A stretch of DNA of 64,000 bases from Durusdinium trenchii (GCA_963970005.1 CAXAMN010006668.1:932117-996116), one strand, 5' to 3'; positions 55,301 to 62,822 are shown, counted from the first letter of the stretch. Numbers and translations are program-made. Notes: a model not told the origin generated them from the sequence alone.

Positions 55301-55924
55301 AATAAATAAATCGAATATAATCGAATCATTGTCAATAAATTAACTATGGTTCCACTCTCCGCTTGGCTCCTCACCCTACCCTACTACCTCCGCCCAGGTG
55401 GCTTTGATGCGAGTGAAGACTCCCCACCTGGCAATCTCCGAGGGCACCGTGTTCAGCAAGCCATTCGGGTCCAAAAAGGCCGTCCGGAAGCCTCGAGCGA
55501 AGGTCCGAGCAAAACGACCGAATCTGCCGATGGTTTCAAGACGTTGGGTCCGGATTCCACGAAAAAACCCTCGTCAAGTATTTTCCGACATGGGATAGCT
55601 GTTTTTCTCCTCTGTTGTTTCTGACATGGGAGGCCGGACGAGAACTAAAACCACTTCATCGAAGGTGAGGAAATGGACTTCGTCGGTGGTTGGGGGGCGA
55701 CTGGAGGGGTTTAATGGCCGAGGGTCTTGTCGGGACCTTTTCCAGTGAAGCTGTGGAACCTCAAGCAAATAGACCAAGGAATACTCCAAGAAGAAGCAAT
55801 CATGGGGACCCTACACGTCGGCTGCTTTTTGGAAGTCGCCAGGTCCATGTCTCCCCTGGTCAACTCTAACTGGGCCATCCCGTCTCAGGACCATGTCCAC
55901 GGCAAAGAAGCAGTCAACCATGAC
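37323..55924 (-). CDS. Voltage-gated, CNBD-family K+ channel (multi-exon)
   Basis: Twenty-one small exons, listed separately, run from S2 at 55.9 kb to the end of a cyclic-nucleotide-binding domain at 37.3 kb. Total coding length found is about 1.2 kb in 18.6 kb. In order they encode S2 (FFAVDMVL), the S2-S3 loop, S3 (FLVDFLSTAPIDRVVE), a long basic S4, S5 (FLAHVVACAWHWL), the selectivity filter (FTTMTTVGYG), S6 (MIIGATVFG joined to YIVGSVAEMA), the C-linker (SIRRHYDFWFQ, EILQRLPTPLRKEV) and CNBD strands and helices. This order is that of EAG, HCN and plant-type K+ channels. TVGYG predicts K+ selectivity. The protein would lie in a membrane as a tetramer. Where resolved, intron phases join the exons in one frame. 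Missing from view: S1 and the N-terminus (upstream of 55.93 kb), the segment right after the filter and a short CNBD piece. I saw no stop or frameshift, so it is probably a functional gene. Confidence 0.88.
37556..37654 (-). CDS. K+ channel exon: CNBD last strands and helix
   Basis: Acceptor TATATTTTACCTCAG, then ANTKLIRLEVRASSSGCNTF and ALKISAMLDAVRR, 33 codons in phase 0. V-R-A-x-S-x-G at the last strand followed by an amphipathic helix is the expected end of the domain. Donor GT. Confidence 0.85.
38253..38384 (+). repeat. CTAGTAGC-family array 3 with 13-bp terminal inverted repeats
   Basis: The array (38269-38371) has CCTAGTAGCGATG, CCAGGAGCCCCGTTCGTAGC and CCAGGAGCCCCTAGTAGC units. TTCATCAGACAGT at 38253-38265 and ACTGTCTGATGAA at 38372-38384 are perfect reverse complements enclosing it. 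It lies in a channel intron. Confidence 0.92.
38719..38814 (-). CDS. K+ channel exon: CNBD phosphate-binding cassette
   Basis: Acceptor TACTCCTACACACAG and consensus donor GGGAG/gtgagc bound 32 codons: LLKGIVETSIDGGHRQTYAP then GAMLGFEQLLGE. The position matches the cassette of CNBDs, but the usual Arg of a true cAMP/cGMP site is not evident, so nucleotide binding is doubtful. Confidence 0.88.
38820..41400. other. Channel intron, no further exon placed
   Basis: A short CNBD exon is expected here but was not found. A CT run lies at 40726-40748. GC-rich 40310-40460 has open minus-strand frames (for example VASARAPPAPEKGGAAEF) with no place in the channel. Confidence 0.4.
39588..39726 (+). repeat. 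CTAGTAGC-family array 4, diverged
   Basis: Units such as CTTCGTAGCGATG, GGCCAGGAGCTGCGTTTG, CGTTCGTAGCGATGCCC and CTCCTAGTAGCGTC. Many CTAGTAG blocks have become GTTCGTAG. It lies in a channel intron, ending at the small hairpin AGTCTGTCAGAGACT. Confidence 0.85.
41409..41456 (-). CDS. K+ channel exon: CNBD first strands
   Basis: Acceptor GGTCGACCGCAG, then VTVSSDLIFVYDHSCE, 16 codons in phase 0, donor GT (GCGAG/gtgcgg). It fits the strand-turn-strand where other CNBDs read G-D-x-I-x-x-x-G-D. Confidence 0.85.
42312..42348 (-). CDS. K+ channel exon: CNBD first helix
   Basis: Acceptor CTGACCCTGCAG, then FQAVLLRLLEPQ, 37 bases, donor GC (CGCAG/gcgcag). The phase is compatible with the exons on both sides. 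Confidence 0.85.
42861..43010 (+). CDS. Candidate plus-strand exon in a channel intron
   Basis: A good acceptor (TTGGTGCTTTGGCAG) opens a GC-rich segment. One frame reads LVFVKISRPRPGARVRRPRG, another CYSSPFGFREDLEATPRRAS. Both are open, no domain is recognised, and it is antisense to the channel gene. Confidence 0.25.
43173..43199 (-). CDS. K+ channel microexon candidate, 27 bases
   Basis: After AG (ATTCAGTAG) the sequence reads FPFLERFL in the phase needed between HIHR and FQAVLL. Donor GC (TTGAG/gcatat). A PFL-like string is expected at this point of a CNBD. Small enough to be chance. Confidence 0.45.
43654..43739 (-). CDS. K+ channel exon: C-linker, second half
   Basis: Acceptor TGTCGCTACAG, then EMSHFEYEAEILQRLPTPLR and KEVVLHIH. 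E-x-x-I-L-x-x-L-P-x-x-L-R-x-E is the most conserved part of this linker. Donor GT (CACAG/gtggga). Confidence 0.95.
44115..44177 (-). CDS. K+ channel exon: C-linker
   Basis: Acceptor TCTCACGCCAG, then EHGFHQKVIQSIRRHYDFWF and Q, exactly 21 codons. The RRHYDF string is the C-linker pattern of CNBD channels. Donor is GA type (TCCAG/gacccc). Confidence 0.9.
44366..44390 (+). repeat. (TATC)n microsatellite
   Basis: About six TATC units in a channel intron, between C-linker exons. Confidence 0.9.
44996..45026 (-). CDS. K+ channel exon: C-linker, first helix
   Basis: After AG (TTCGCCGAG) the frame reads HIFTMRQYCE, 31 bases, donor GT (CGAG/gtcgat). The phase fits the exons on both sides. Confidence 0.7.
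45331..45350 (+). repeat. (AT)n microsatellite
   Basis: Ten AT units in a channel intron. Similar AT runs occur at about 50545-50560, 53090-53102, 57123-57141 and 61118-61132. Confidence 0.9.
45579..45627 (-). CDS. K+ channel exon: end of S6
   Basis: Acceptor TCATTTCACCGAG, then YIVGSVAEMASNTRQ. The last AA joins G of the next exon to Lys. Donor GC (CAGAA/gccgtc). Confidence 0.9.
45855..45888 (-). CDS. K+ channel exon: S6
   Basis: Acceptor CTGTGCCAACAG, then VVVMIIGATVF, with G left over. Joined to the next exon it reads ATVFGYIVGSVAE, the classic S6 of this family. Donor GC (TTCG/gccggc). Confidence 0.9.
47026..47667 (-). mobile_element. Possible retroelement endonuclease fragment
   Basis: An open frame of 213 codons includes EEQRMQELLVRHAQLPPF and then VVGGNFNGPRED, which resembles the GDFN motif region of LINE endonucleases, with Asn for the Asp. 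There are no other motifs to confirm it. It lies just past the 3' end of the ankyrin pseudogene, in the same channel intron and on the same strand. Confidence 0.3.
47716..49039 (-). pseudogene. Ubiquitin-like/ankyrin-repeat protein, intronless, two in-frame stops
   Basis: ATG at 49037-49039 starts MKVIAVSGATLAELHEDAI. Residues 1 to about 75 form a ubiquitin-like domain (AGESVKDLKRILADQIG, then VQLVILNF), followed by about nine ankyrin repeats of the form AAENGHLEVVQLLLEAGAD. Ankyrin arrays bind other proteins; the partner is unknown. Ubiquitin-like plus ankyrin proteins form a large family in Symbiodiniaceae as I recall it. The frame contains TAA at 48214-48216 and TAA at 47827-47829 (a Glu codon in the repeat consensus), yet reads on as ankyrin to a third TAA at 47716-47718. 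No frameshift is seen other than at the assembly gap. It has no introns and lies inside an intron of the channel gene on the same strand, which suggests a retrocopy. It could be a very young pseudogene, or a shorter protein ending at the first stop. Confidence 0.9.
48594..48603. other. Assembly gap (10 N), probably a false gap
   Basis: The 36 bases before the N run (48558-48593) are identical to the 36 bases after it (48604-48639). Identical contig ends usually mean an unmerged overlap. Confidence 0.97.
49344..49506 (+). CDS. Candidate plus-strand exon, unknown protein
   Basis: After an acceptor (CAGCCTTCTTAG) the plus strand reads PISGRPVARPPVGSTGRRPK, then PDIKKEAPKDRYVWAEEGPS and more. 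The opposite strand has stops in all frames here. It is inside a channel intron on the other strand. The 3' end is not fixed and no family is recognised. Confidence 0.3.
49684..49716 (-). CDS. K+ channel exon: selectivity filter
   Basis: Acceptor GCTATGAACAG, then VFTTMTTVGYG. TTVGYG is the K+ selectivity filter and pore-helix end. The residue after GYG (usually Asp) must come from the next exon, which I could not place. The donor may be GC type within TATG/gccgcg. Confidence 0.9.
50747..50812 (-). CDS. K+ channel exon candidate: pore helix region
   Basis: After AG (ACACCGCAAG) the minus strand reads ACASGLLFCYGETSSETWL. A plausible pore-helix entry between turret and filter, but the exon ends cannot be fixed and the other frames are open. 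Confidence 0.4.
50980..51092 (-). CDS. K+ channel exon: S5 and turret
   Basis: Frame FMNVCFLAHVVACAWHWL, then TTLPSMDDARRLSEDSLDK. A His followed by Ala-Cys and aromatic residues at the end of S5, then an acidic turret, is characteristic. The 3' boundary is unresolved; a GC donor fits at AAGG/gcttcc but its phase does not match the next candidate. Confidence 0.85.
51784..51828 (-). CDS. K+ channel exon: start of S5
   Basis: After AG (CTTGTCGAG) the frame reads SSVEVSPLILRLMV. The final TT joins the G of the next exon to give Leu, producing LMVLFMNVCFLA. Donor GC (TCTT/gcccgg). Confidence 0.7.
52200..52313 (+). repeat. CTAGTAGC-family array 5
   Basis: CTACTAGTAGCGATGCCC, TTACTAGTAGCTTCTTG, TTCCTAGTAGTAGGGCC and CTACTAGTAGCGTCC units. 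The minus strand reads it openly (LLVAPGPTTRNKKLLVTKG). It lies in the channel intron between the S4 and S5 exons. Confidence 0.9.
52676..52725 (-). CDS. K+ channel exon: S4 end / S4-S5 linker
   Basis: Frame MRLARMLKLFKLVESAE continues the every-third-residue basic pattern, recalling the long S4 and the acidic-aromatic linker of HCN-type channels. Donor GT (GCTGA/gtgggg), and the split codon joins the next exon. The 5' boundary is uncertain. Confidence 0.65.
53254..53304 (-). CDS. K+ channel exon: S4 voltage sensor
   Basis: Acceptor CCACGTCCAG, then RIWDRLTRFARLFRLMK. From the second Arg the basic residues recur every third position, the S4 signature. The 3' boundary is not resolved. Confidence 0.8.
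54091..54144 (-). CDS. K+ channel exon: S3-S4 loop and start of S4
   Basis: Acceptor TGTCTCCGCCCAG, then AVATEASNSSVLRTLKLG, 18 codons in phase 0. It ends with the first basic residues of S4 at three-residue spacing. Donor GC (GGGG/gcacct). Confidence 0.75.
54802..54868 (-). CDS. K+ channel exon: S3
   Basis: Split AG/G codon gives Arg, then HYLKTYFLVDFLSTAPIDRV and VE. The pattern Y-L-K-x-[WY]-F-x-x-D-x-x-S-x-x-P-x-D is a hallmark of this family. The acidic residue of S3 is present. The donor is GC type (GGAG/gcgggc). Confidence 0.92.
55428..55491 (-). CDS. K+ channel exon: S2 end and S2-S3 loop
   Basis: Acceptor CTTCGCTCGAG, then FRTAFLDPNGLLNTVPSEIA and a GT donor (GCCAG/gtgggg). FRTAF after S2 and an acidic-Gly loop ending in IA are typical of CNBD channels. 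Confidence 0.85.
55885..55924 (-). CDS. K+ channel exon: S2
   Basis: Acceptor AATGCCTAG, then VMVDCFFAVDMVL, 40 bases. The last base A joins GC of the next exon to give Ser. The donor is a GA type (CTGA/gacggg). Confidence 0.75.
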
Positions 55925-56306
55925 CTAGGCATTGGTTTCGCTGGTCAAAACCTGTCAAAACCGCGCGTACCAGGTCGAGGCCTTTTTGCATGGATTGTGA
56001 TTCGTTTCACTTCCGATTGCAGGATGTTGCCTTGAAGGGACACCTTTAAAAGGATTGCTCCAAAGAGCTTGCAGTCACGGGGTCAGGGGTTCACTTGGCA
56101 AATCCCATCACTTAGCGCAGACATAGCAGCTAAAAATGTCGTCACTTGGTGCAGACAGCGTTTATGAATGAGCTTATTGGTGTTTTTGTTGGTTTTTGGG
56201 GTACGCACAGCACAGCCTACGTGGCAGCGACCGGATTTCCACAGCCGCGTGCCTACGCGTCAGAACCCCCGCACACCTCGCTCCAAGACATGGAAACCAT
56301 CGCAAT

Positions 56307-56453
56307 TCAGACGTTCTACAGGAACAGGTGCCACGCTAGTAGTAACAGGTGCCTTACTAGTAGTAACAAGAAGCTACTAGCAATGGCCTCCAAGCTAATA
56401 GCCATGGCCTCCAAGCTAATAGCGATGGCCTCCAACTCGAAAATCAGACGTTC
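56307..56453 (+). repeat. CTAGTAGC-family array 6 plus 21-bp units, flanked by direct repeats
   Basis: CTAGTAGTAACAGG, CTAGTAGTAACAAGAAGC and CTACTAGC units (56336-56385) pass directly into two to three 21-bp units in the GGCCTCCAAGCTAATAGC orientation (56385-56435). TCAGACGTTC lies on both sides (56307-56316 and 56444-56453), as a target-site duplication would. It is just upstream of the first placed channel exon. Confidence 0.88.
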
Positions 56454-56666
56454 GTTCTGGGCAGTTGAATCTTGTGCATCTGTGGAATTGCTCCACTTGT
56501 GAGTGCCTCAGAAATCGGTTTTCCGTACACAATGAAGAGAAGAGGCCTTGAGTAGTGCTGTTTTGTCTGCGCAACATGTGGTGATAGAATGCAATAACCA
56601 CACCCCTCCCACTTCTCCAGACCCTTTTTTCAAAGTGAATTTGGTCGGCTTAGTTCCTTTGCTAGC

Positions 56667-56783
56667 CAAAGGAATTGGGATCAATCTCGATGATGGCCAT
56701 GTCGTCCAGAAAAGGCAAGGCATCTGAGAGGAATTCTTTGGCGCTCTTGAGGTCAAAATCCGTGGTGACCACCAAGTAGTAGC
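56667..56783 (-). CDS. Candidate exon, unknown protein
   Basis: After AG (TCTTTTGCGAG) the minus strand reads YYLVVTTDFDLKSAKEFLSD, then ALPFLDDMAIIEIDPNSF, up to a GC-type donor (TTTG/gctagc). It is on the channel's strand, upstream of S2, but it is not S1. It could be N-terminal channel sequence or another gene. Confidence 0.4.
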
Positions 56784-57064
56784 CTCGCAAAAGATGATAT
56801 GGCGACGTTGGGACGAAATCCACATGATTTCCGGAATAAAGACGTTTGGAAAACGATTTTCCGAGAAACGCATGGTTTGGGAGGTTCATGTTGTGGGTGA
56901 GTCGCCCTCCTCTCGCCAGAGCCAGGGAGATCAGTATCAGAAGGGCTCACAAAGCCTCCAAATGCAAGGAGTAGCTACAGGACCAACAATGGACCTCAAT
57001 GATTTCACTCAGCCAGCCAGGAGCAGGCTTAAAAGAATTGTTTCTTCCCGATGACGACGATAAC

Positions 57065-57096
57065 CACCACAACAACAACAACAACAACAACAACGA
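57065..57096 (+). repeat. (ACA)n microsatellite
   Basis: About ten ACA units, followed at 57123-57141 by an AT run. Confidence 0.9.
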
Positions 57097-57261
57097 CAGG
57101 AAGGACCGTGTCAACTGCAATAAATATATATATATATATATTATACTTCCCTCAAAACTGGCTCAAAATTAAAATAGCCTTGGTCAATCGATATCGAAAC
57201 CGCCACTTTGGAAATTGCCACAAAAGTGCACAAACGCCAAAACGTCAAAAAAAAACGTCCA

Positions 57262-57359
57262 AAACTCTGCGCGCGCCTTCCTTCATGCGTCCCGGAAAGG
57301 CACCAGGCCAATCCTTGAGGTCCTCCTCTGTCACCATCTTCCGGTAGGGATGCTCTTCC
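57262..57359 (-). CDS. Candidate exon, unknown protein
   Basis: After AG (GGCCAATGAG) the frame reads EEHPYRKMVTEEDLKDWPGA, then FPGRMKEGARRVLDVF. Charged, protein-like composition. The 3' end is not fixed. Confidence 0.35.
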
Positions 57360-57469
57360 CTCATTGGCCAGCTCTGACGTCCGGATGGGACGAAGGGATA
57401 GGCTTTTCGCCCAGGCTTCGCGCGAGAAGAAAAACTCTGTGCTGGTGTGGAGGTCTTGAGTCAAGCCAC

Positions 57470-59540
57470 ATGTTCCACCTGCATATCACTGCTGCCCAAC
57501 AACCCTATCTACGACCAGATGTGCTAGTATCACCAACCAAAAAAAACAAAGGAACACATTATATATCACTATATATCGGCAGCCTGTTTGAGCGGAGGTC
57601 GAGGAAGGTGAATACCCTTGGCCAGTCGAGGAATGAAGAGAACATGGATTGCTTGAAGTCCTCTCTCATTGCTTGATGTCCCTCTGACCCAGTATATCAT
57701 TCTTCATTTACCGCACGAGTCCTCTCTACACCCCAACCTGGGAAGGTTGGAACCAGCCTCAGTTACTCAAGAGTAGGACTAGGCCACTCTTCAGGAAACC
57801 ATTGATACCTCCCTTTCAGAGCAGCAGGGCGAGCCCCTTTCTTCACCAATCTTTTGGTCGATCTGCTATGAGTTTGGAGAAGCTGGAGAGGGGAATCGGT
57901 AGGATTCGTTTAAAGACAATGACCGGAACAACAAAACAGGGAAATGTTTGCTCAAGAAGAGAACTAGTGCGGCTTCACCGATGTTGAAGTGCAGCTTTAT
58001 CAACTGCAGTGAATTGGAAGCCCCCCAAGGCACACCTGGTGGCAGAAACCCACGGCGAGAACCCCCCAACTCGGCACAGCAGCTCTGACTTCTCAGGATC
58101 GCCTTTGAAGTCCTTTCACGAGATATTCGGACTGAAGACTGGTCATTTCCTGGACACCTTCACCCAGAAGGGCAGGCTTGATTGATTTTGTGGGCTAGGA
58201 AGGCTTGCAAATGATACAGTCTAGAGTCTATCGTTGAGCTGTGGCAAAAGCCATTCAAAGGCCACTACGCTCCTTGAAATCCTCATGGGTTAGTGGAGTT
58301 CACCACCTGTTTGGTATTCGGATGGCATGGTCATCCAAGGGACCATGCCATCCACTTACACGTAGTATTTCAGGGAGTGTATGACTCCATCCAGTGGGAG
58401 TGGCATCCTCAGGGAGTTGGAGTGTGTTGGAGCTTGCATGCGCTCGCGTGTTGGGCAAGACTGGTTCTGGGTCCCTTGGACCAGACATGGAACCCAAGAT
58501 GCATTGATTCAAAACACCCAGCTAGGGGCCCTCGAGAATTTCCCAAAAAAGCAAGTCCTATTGTCTACCAGAATTTCCTAGGTATTCGTGCTTGCTACTT
58601 TCGGCTGCTAATCATGCAACACTGTCGACGGTCCTCTATTGGTACTTGGGTTCTCCAAACTCGTCCTCTATGGTCCATCCATGTCACTCCGGTCCTTGAG
58701 CTTAAAAAAGACCGGAGGCAGTTTGCCCTCCGAACAGAACTTCTCTTTGAAGGCCACTGCGGTGTTCCTGAGCTGGACACGGGCTCCGCTGGGCGAAAGC
58801 GGAGTGGACCATCGAACCACGCCGAGACCAAGCAGACATGGCCACTGAGACACTCAGACATGGCTGGGAGCTCGCCTCACTTCAAACTTTTCCTGGCCGC
58901 CCCATACAGATCGCGATTGAAGAACATACAAGGGCCCCATACAATCCCCCATGGCCTTCCTATTTCCAAGCACCCTCTGTCACTTGCCCAAAGCTAAAAA
59001 CCGCTTAAAAACTCGCCGCTTGACTTGCCACTGAACATCTTCTGCCCAGATGCGCCATGGCCACATGCATTGGAAGGCCGTGTTTGAGTGCTCCAACCAC
59101 TCTTCGTCTTAACTCCTCTTGCATCTCCTGCTTCTTCGGTCGGACTGGGGACATGGGCTCCCTGAAACGTCGAATCCGTCTGTCGGTTTTCGGAGCTGCG
59201 TCCTATTGGGGTTGGGTCGCGACCTGACGATGTCGGTGGGAGATCCTTACAGTGGTTTCACAGTAGATGGCACAATCCCCAAAAGGTGGTTTAGAAGGAC
59301 CCCCATATGATAAACCAGTGTACAAAACGCTGTAAGACACAGATGAGACACCCCCACTGAACTCACAGCCCAGCGGTTGATTGGTGCGGCTAACGCCTGT
59401 CGGACGGATCGCAGCTTGAAGGTGCGGCGAGTTTTCAGGTCGACTGAAACTCTTCTGGTGAACGGCACGCTGAAACCGTGTGGTGTATAGCTAGAGCATA
59501 CATGAATCGACTATAACAGAACACTCTATAATCTATAATA
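57470..59540. other. No firm gene
   Basis: Both strands are open around 58600-58860. One minus-strand frame reads VQLRNTAVAFKEKFCSEGKL, which is protein-like, but it has no splice sites I trust. Confidence 0.35.
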
Positions 59541-59571
59541 GTGTCAGCGTTGGACATGCGGCGGCGTTGCG

Positions 59572-60144
59572 TTGCACAATGTACACATGTACACTCGTTC
59601 AGATGCTATGGCCTTGTGTTCGGAAAGCTGGAACACCACAAAATCCTTGGGGAGGTGTCGACTGCACACAGAAGAGCACGGGCTTCCCACAACCCTGGCA
59701 GCATGGCACAAAACAGCAGGAGCCACTCAGATTCCTGCTGTTATGTCCAGTGGCAAGCAGGCATCCAACGACATCAACGCGCTGCGAAACTGTGCATACA
59801 AAGCCCTTACTCTTTCCCCTGTGTCGTTGGTTCTCATGTTTCTTGGGGGGTGGGACCAACCATGCCAGCCACCCAATGACCCATTACCCATCCCAGTTCC
59901 AACCGATGAAGATTTGCATGACTCCCAAAAGAAGCATCTCGAAGGTCTTGAAGATGGACTTAGATACTTTGTGGTGACTCCCGCAGAGGCAAAAGCCAGT
60001 TTCCCTTCCCAACCATCACAGCTTGGGCTAACAAAATGGCCCTCAAAGGAAAACTCTAGACTGCTGTCAAAATTTGTGTATATCTATGTGTTTTCTTTCA
60101 TTACCTGGTTCATGGGAGTCTGCACATTATATACAGTAGCTTGA
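59572..60144 (+). CDS. Open frame with coding-like centre, unknown
   Basis: A plus-strand frame of 190 codons. The part around 59910-60000 (VPTDEDLHDSQKKHLEGLED, then GLRYFVVTPAEAKAS) is hydrophilic and protein-like and follows an AG after a pyrimidine-containing stretch. The rest may be intron. No domain is recognised. Confidence 0.3.
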   Translation: MHNVHMYTRSDAMALCSESWNTTKSLGRCRLHTEEHGLPTTLAAWHKTAGATQIPAVMSSGKQASNDINALRNCAYKALTLSPVSLVLMFLGGWDQPCQPPNDPLPIPVPTDEDLHDSQKKHLEGLEDGLRYFVVTPAEAKASFPSQPSQLGLTKWPSKENSRLLSKFVYIYVFSFITWFMGVCTLYTVA

Positions 60145-60149
60145 TTGCA

Positions 60150-61895
60150 ATACTCTTCCTTCAATACGGTGGAGTAGAATCAGCCCGGACCAATGAATGG
60201 AGACTTCGACTCAGTTCGACCCCACCGCACAGCTACTTCAATCCTCCACCGACATGGTCTTCTTGATGGTGGTCTCTCCCAAGACCCACTTCCTCGGTAA
60301 CTAAGACACTCGACCGGTTGGGCGAATCAAAGTCTTGGGCCTGTCAACCGGTCAAGCCGGGCCAGGCAGTTCTTCTCGACAAAGAAAATAGATCATCTCT
60401 TCTGGATCTACGTGACATCCAAAAATGATCCTTGTTTCATCAAGACACCGAACAATACGCAGAGAGGCTCATGAGTGGAGAGACTGTTGAGTATCTCCCA
60501 GACTCCAAATACCTGGACAGGGTACGACCCCTGATCACCAACCAGGTTTGGGCACAAAACCCCACACCACAAACGGAAAACAAGGTGGTCATCCCGATGT
60601 CGGGGATCCACCACCATTTTGGGCTTCGTATCCACACCTCAAGGATCAAACTACTTGACTGTGGTCAGTATCCAGATCTAGGACTAGATCTTCCGACTCT
60701 CCGGCTGAACAAATGGTTTTGTGCCGAGGAACGCATCGATCTGCCCGAAACCTGAGTAATTGAAAAATGTGTCTGCTTCTTTTGCATGACCATTGCCTCG
60801 GCTGAGTGAAGTCTGGTTCAAGAAGTTTAAAGACAAGATTGGCGAAGTCACAATGTTCACCAAACACAAAACAAACATCAACATGTTTCATTTGTCAAGA
60901 CGTTTGAAGTGCTTGAAATTAGCGTTGAACAATCTAACATGTCAGTATGTCACCTGTCACGAGCTAAAGCGGCTCACAAATGCTGGATGTTTATGACGGG
61001 AACACCTGGGTTAAAACAGACTTGGCATCTGATAACATCGCAAAGTGGGCCAACGATTGTCATTGAGTAGCTGAAAATTTTGAAATGTTCCCCAGATTGC
61101 AATACTACGACGACGATATATATATATATATACTTTATGTATAATTAAGGAATTTGTATGTCCTGACGATTTTGGTTTTCCCAGTTGCAAACGACCAGCG
61201 CTGTCTTGTCCCACTTCCCAGCCAATGCCACCTCATTGGCCAACCTCAGATTCTTTTCTGCGCTTGTCACTGAAGTGGGTTGTTAATCAGAACCCAGGAA
61301 TATGAGGAAAGCTCTTGGTTCACCCCCAGGTATAGGTTTTAATTTGTGCATAAGTCCGAATTAGGTCTTCGTCCACTTAGCTAAACGACATTACAGGTGC
61401 AATGCAGGAAAATTCAATTGGGAGACCAGTAAGCTCCTTCCCCATGCGCACGTGGTCTCACCGCAAGCGACAAGAGCACACGACTTTTGGCAGCTCCACA
61501 AAGAAACAGAATTATCCCTCGCACCAAAAGGTGCGTAAATTGAAATTTTCGGGGTGTAGCCGCGGCCAACATGTGCACATGTGGAAAGCAAGTTGTAAAT
61601 CGATGTTTGTTTTGGTTGGCGCGGTTGTTTGCACAGGCCCTGTGGCATCAGCAGCCACCCCAACCAAGTTTCCGCAGCAATTCAATCGCCTTGTGTTCTG
61701 ACACTGTTATCTGCCCGTCATCAAAGAGCTGGTGAAAAGGGTCCAACTGAATTTCAGGGCGGCCCCTGCTTTAATCGAAAAGATACATTGGGCCTGTGGA
61801 AATCAAATCTGTTCGTTGCCCCACACGCAACTCAAACGTCAACCGTCAAGAACTACATAATTTATACGGGGTGATATGTTTTAACGTTTGTTCTG
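60150..61895. other. No supported gene
   Basis: A plus-strand frame of 107 codons at 60432-60755 is unassigned. An AT run lies at about 61118-61132. Confidence 0.35.
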
Positions 61896-61899
61896 CCAT

Positions 61900-62440
61900 C
61901 AAACCTGCCTCTTGTTCCGACAAATGTTCGGACATCGTTTCTGTCATATGATTTGGCATTCTTGGTGGCAAATATACCGACATTCTAATTGGCATATTTT
62001 CTGACATCTCTTCTGGGCAGGTCTGGCATTCTATCATGTCTTCTGGCATTCTATTCGGCATACTTTCTGGAAGTCTTCCTGGCACATCTTCTGGTTTCCT
62101 TTCTGGCATTTCTTCTGACATTCCTTCTCTTCATTCTATCCGGCATATCTTCTGGCATTCTACCTGGCATCCTTTCTGGCATACCTTCTGGTTTTCCAAC
62201 TGGTATAATTTTTTGGCATTCTATCTCGCATATCTTCTGAAAACTCTATCTGGCATATCTTGATTCTATCTGGAATATCTTCTGCAATTTGTCTGGCGTA
62301 TCTTCGGGCACTCTAACTGCCACATCTCCCGGCAGTTCTGTGATTAGCGGGCAGATCTTCTGACAATCTTTCTGGCCTTCTATCTGGCACATCTTCTGGC
62401 ATTCTATCTGGCATTTCTCCTGACCTGTTGTCCCTGAGAC
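61900..62440 (+). repeat. 12/24-bp minisatellite (TTCTGGCATTCTATCTGGCAT type)
   Basis: Imperfect units of about 12 bases, often paired to 24, with the core TCTGGCATTC / TATCTGGCATATC. All frames stay open: the minus strand reads MPE-DMP-type or CQIECQK repeats and the plus strand SGILSGI repeats. I recall similar MPEDMPERMP-like repeats in predicted Symbiodiniaceae proteins. Confidence 0.9.
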
Positions 62441-62653
62441 GGATTTCAAAAAGAATCTAATCTGAATGTTCAATCTAACCTGTTGCGTAAAAAGGTTTTC
62501 TGCCAAGCCATCGATCCACACTGCACGCGACATTCTTTTTGCTCCGAGTTGGCGTCGGAGAGGTGGTAGCTGCTGCTGGAGCTGGGGAAGCGTCTTCGGC
62601 GTCTGCGTGACCTCAGGACCTGCACCAAAACGCCCGAGGTCCTGCAGCTCCAC
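62440..62653 (-). CDS. Candidate exon, unknown protein
   Basis: A very good acceptor (TCAATCTCTCCATCAG) opens VELQDLGRFGAGPEVTQTPK, then Gln/Leu/Pro-rich sequence. A donor at GAG/gtcacg would make it short; otherwise the frame continues into the minisatellite. Confidence 0.35.
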
Positions 62654-62822
62654 CTGATGGAGAGATTGAAAGACCAAAGGAGCAACTCCAGAGCGGTTCA
62701 AAGTTTTGGCAAGCGCCCATAATTGATGAGAACACGGCGCTGCTGCGCTCGAATGCGTATTTCTGTTTTCAGCTTCATTTAAACTTGCGCGCTGGAAGTT
62801 TCGTATGAAAAGAAATCCAGGC

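Noticed and set aside
61900..62440. Leucine-rich or coiled-coil gene
   Set aside because: The periodicity is at DNA level (12/24 bases) and all frames are open.
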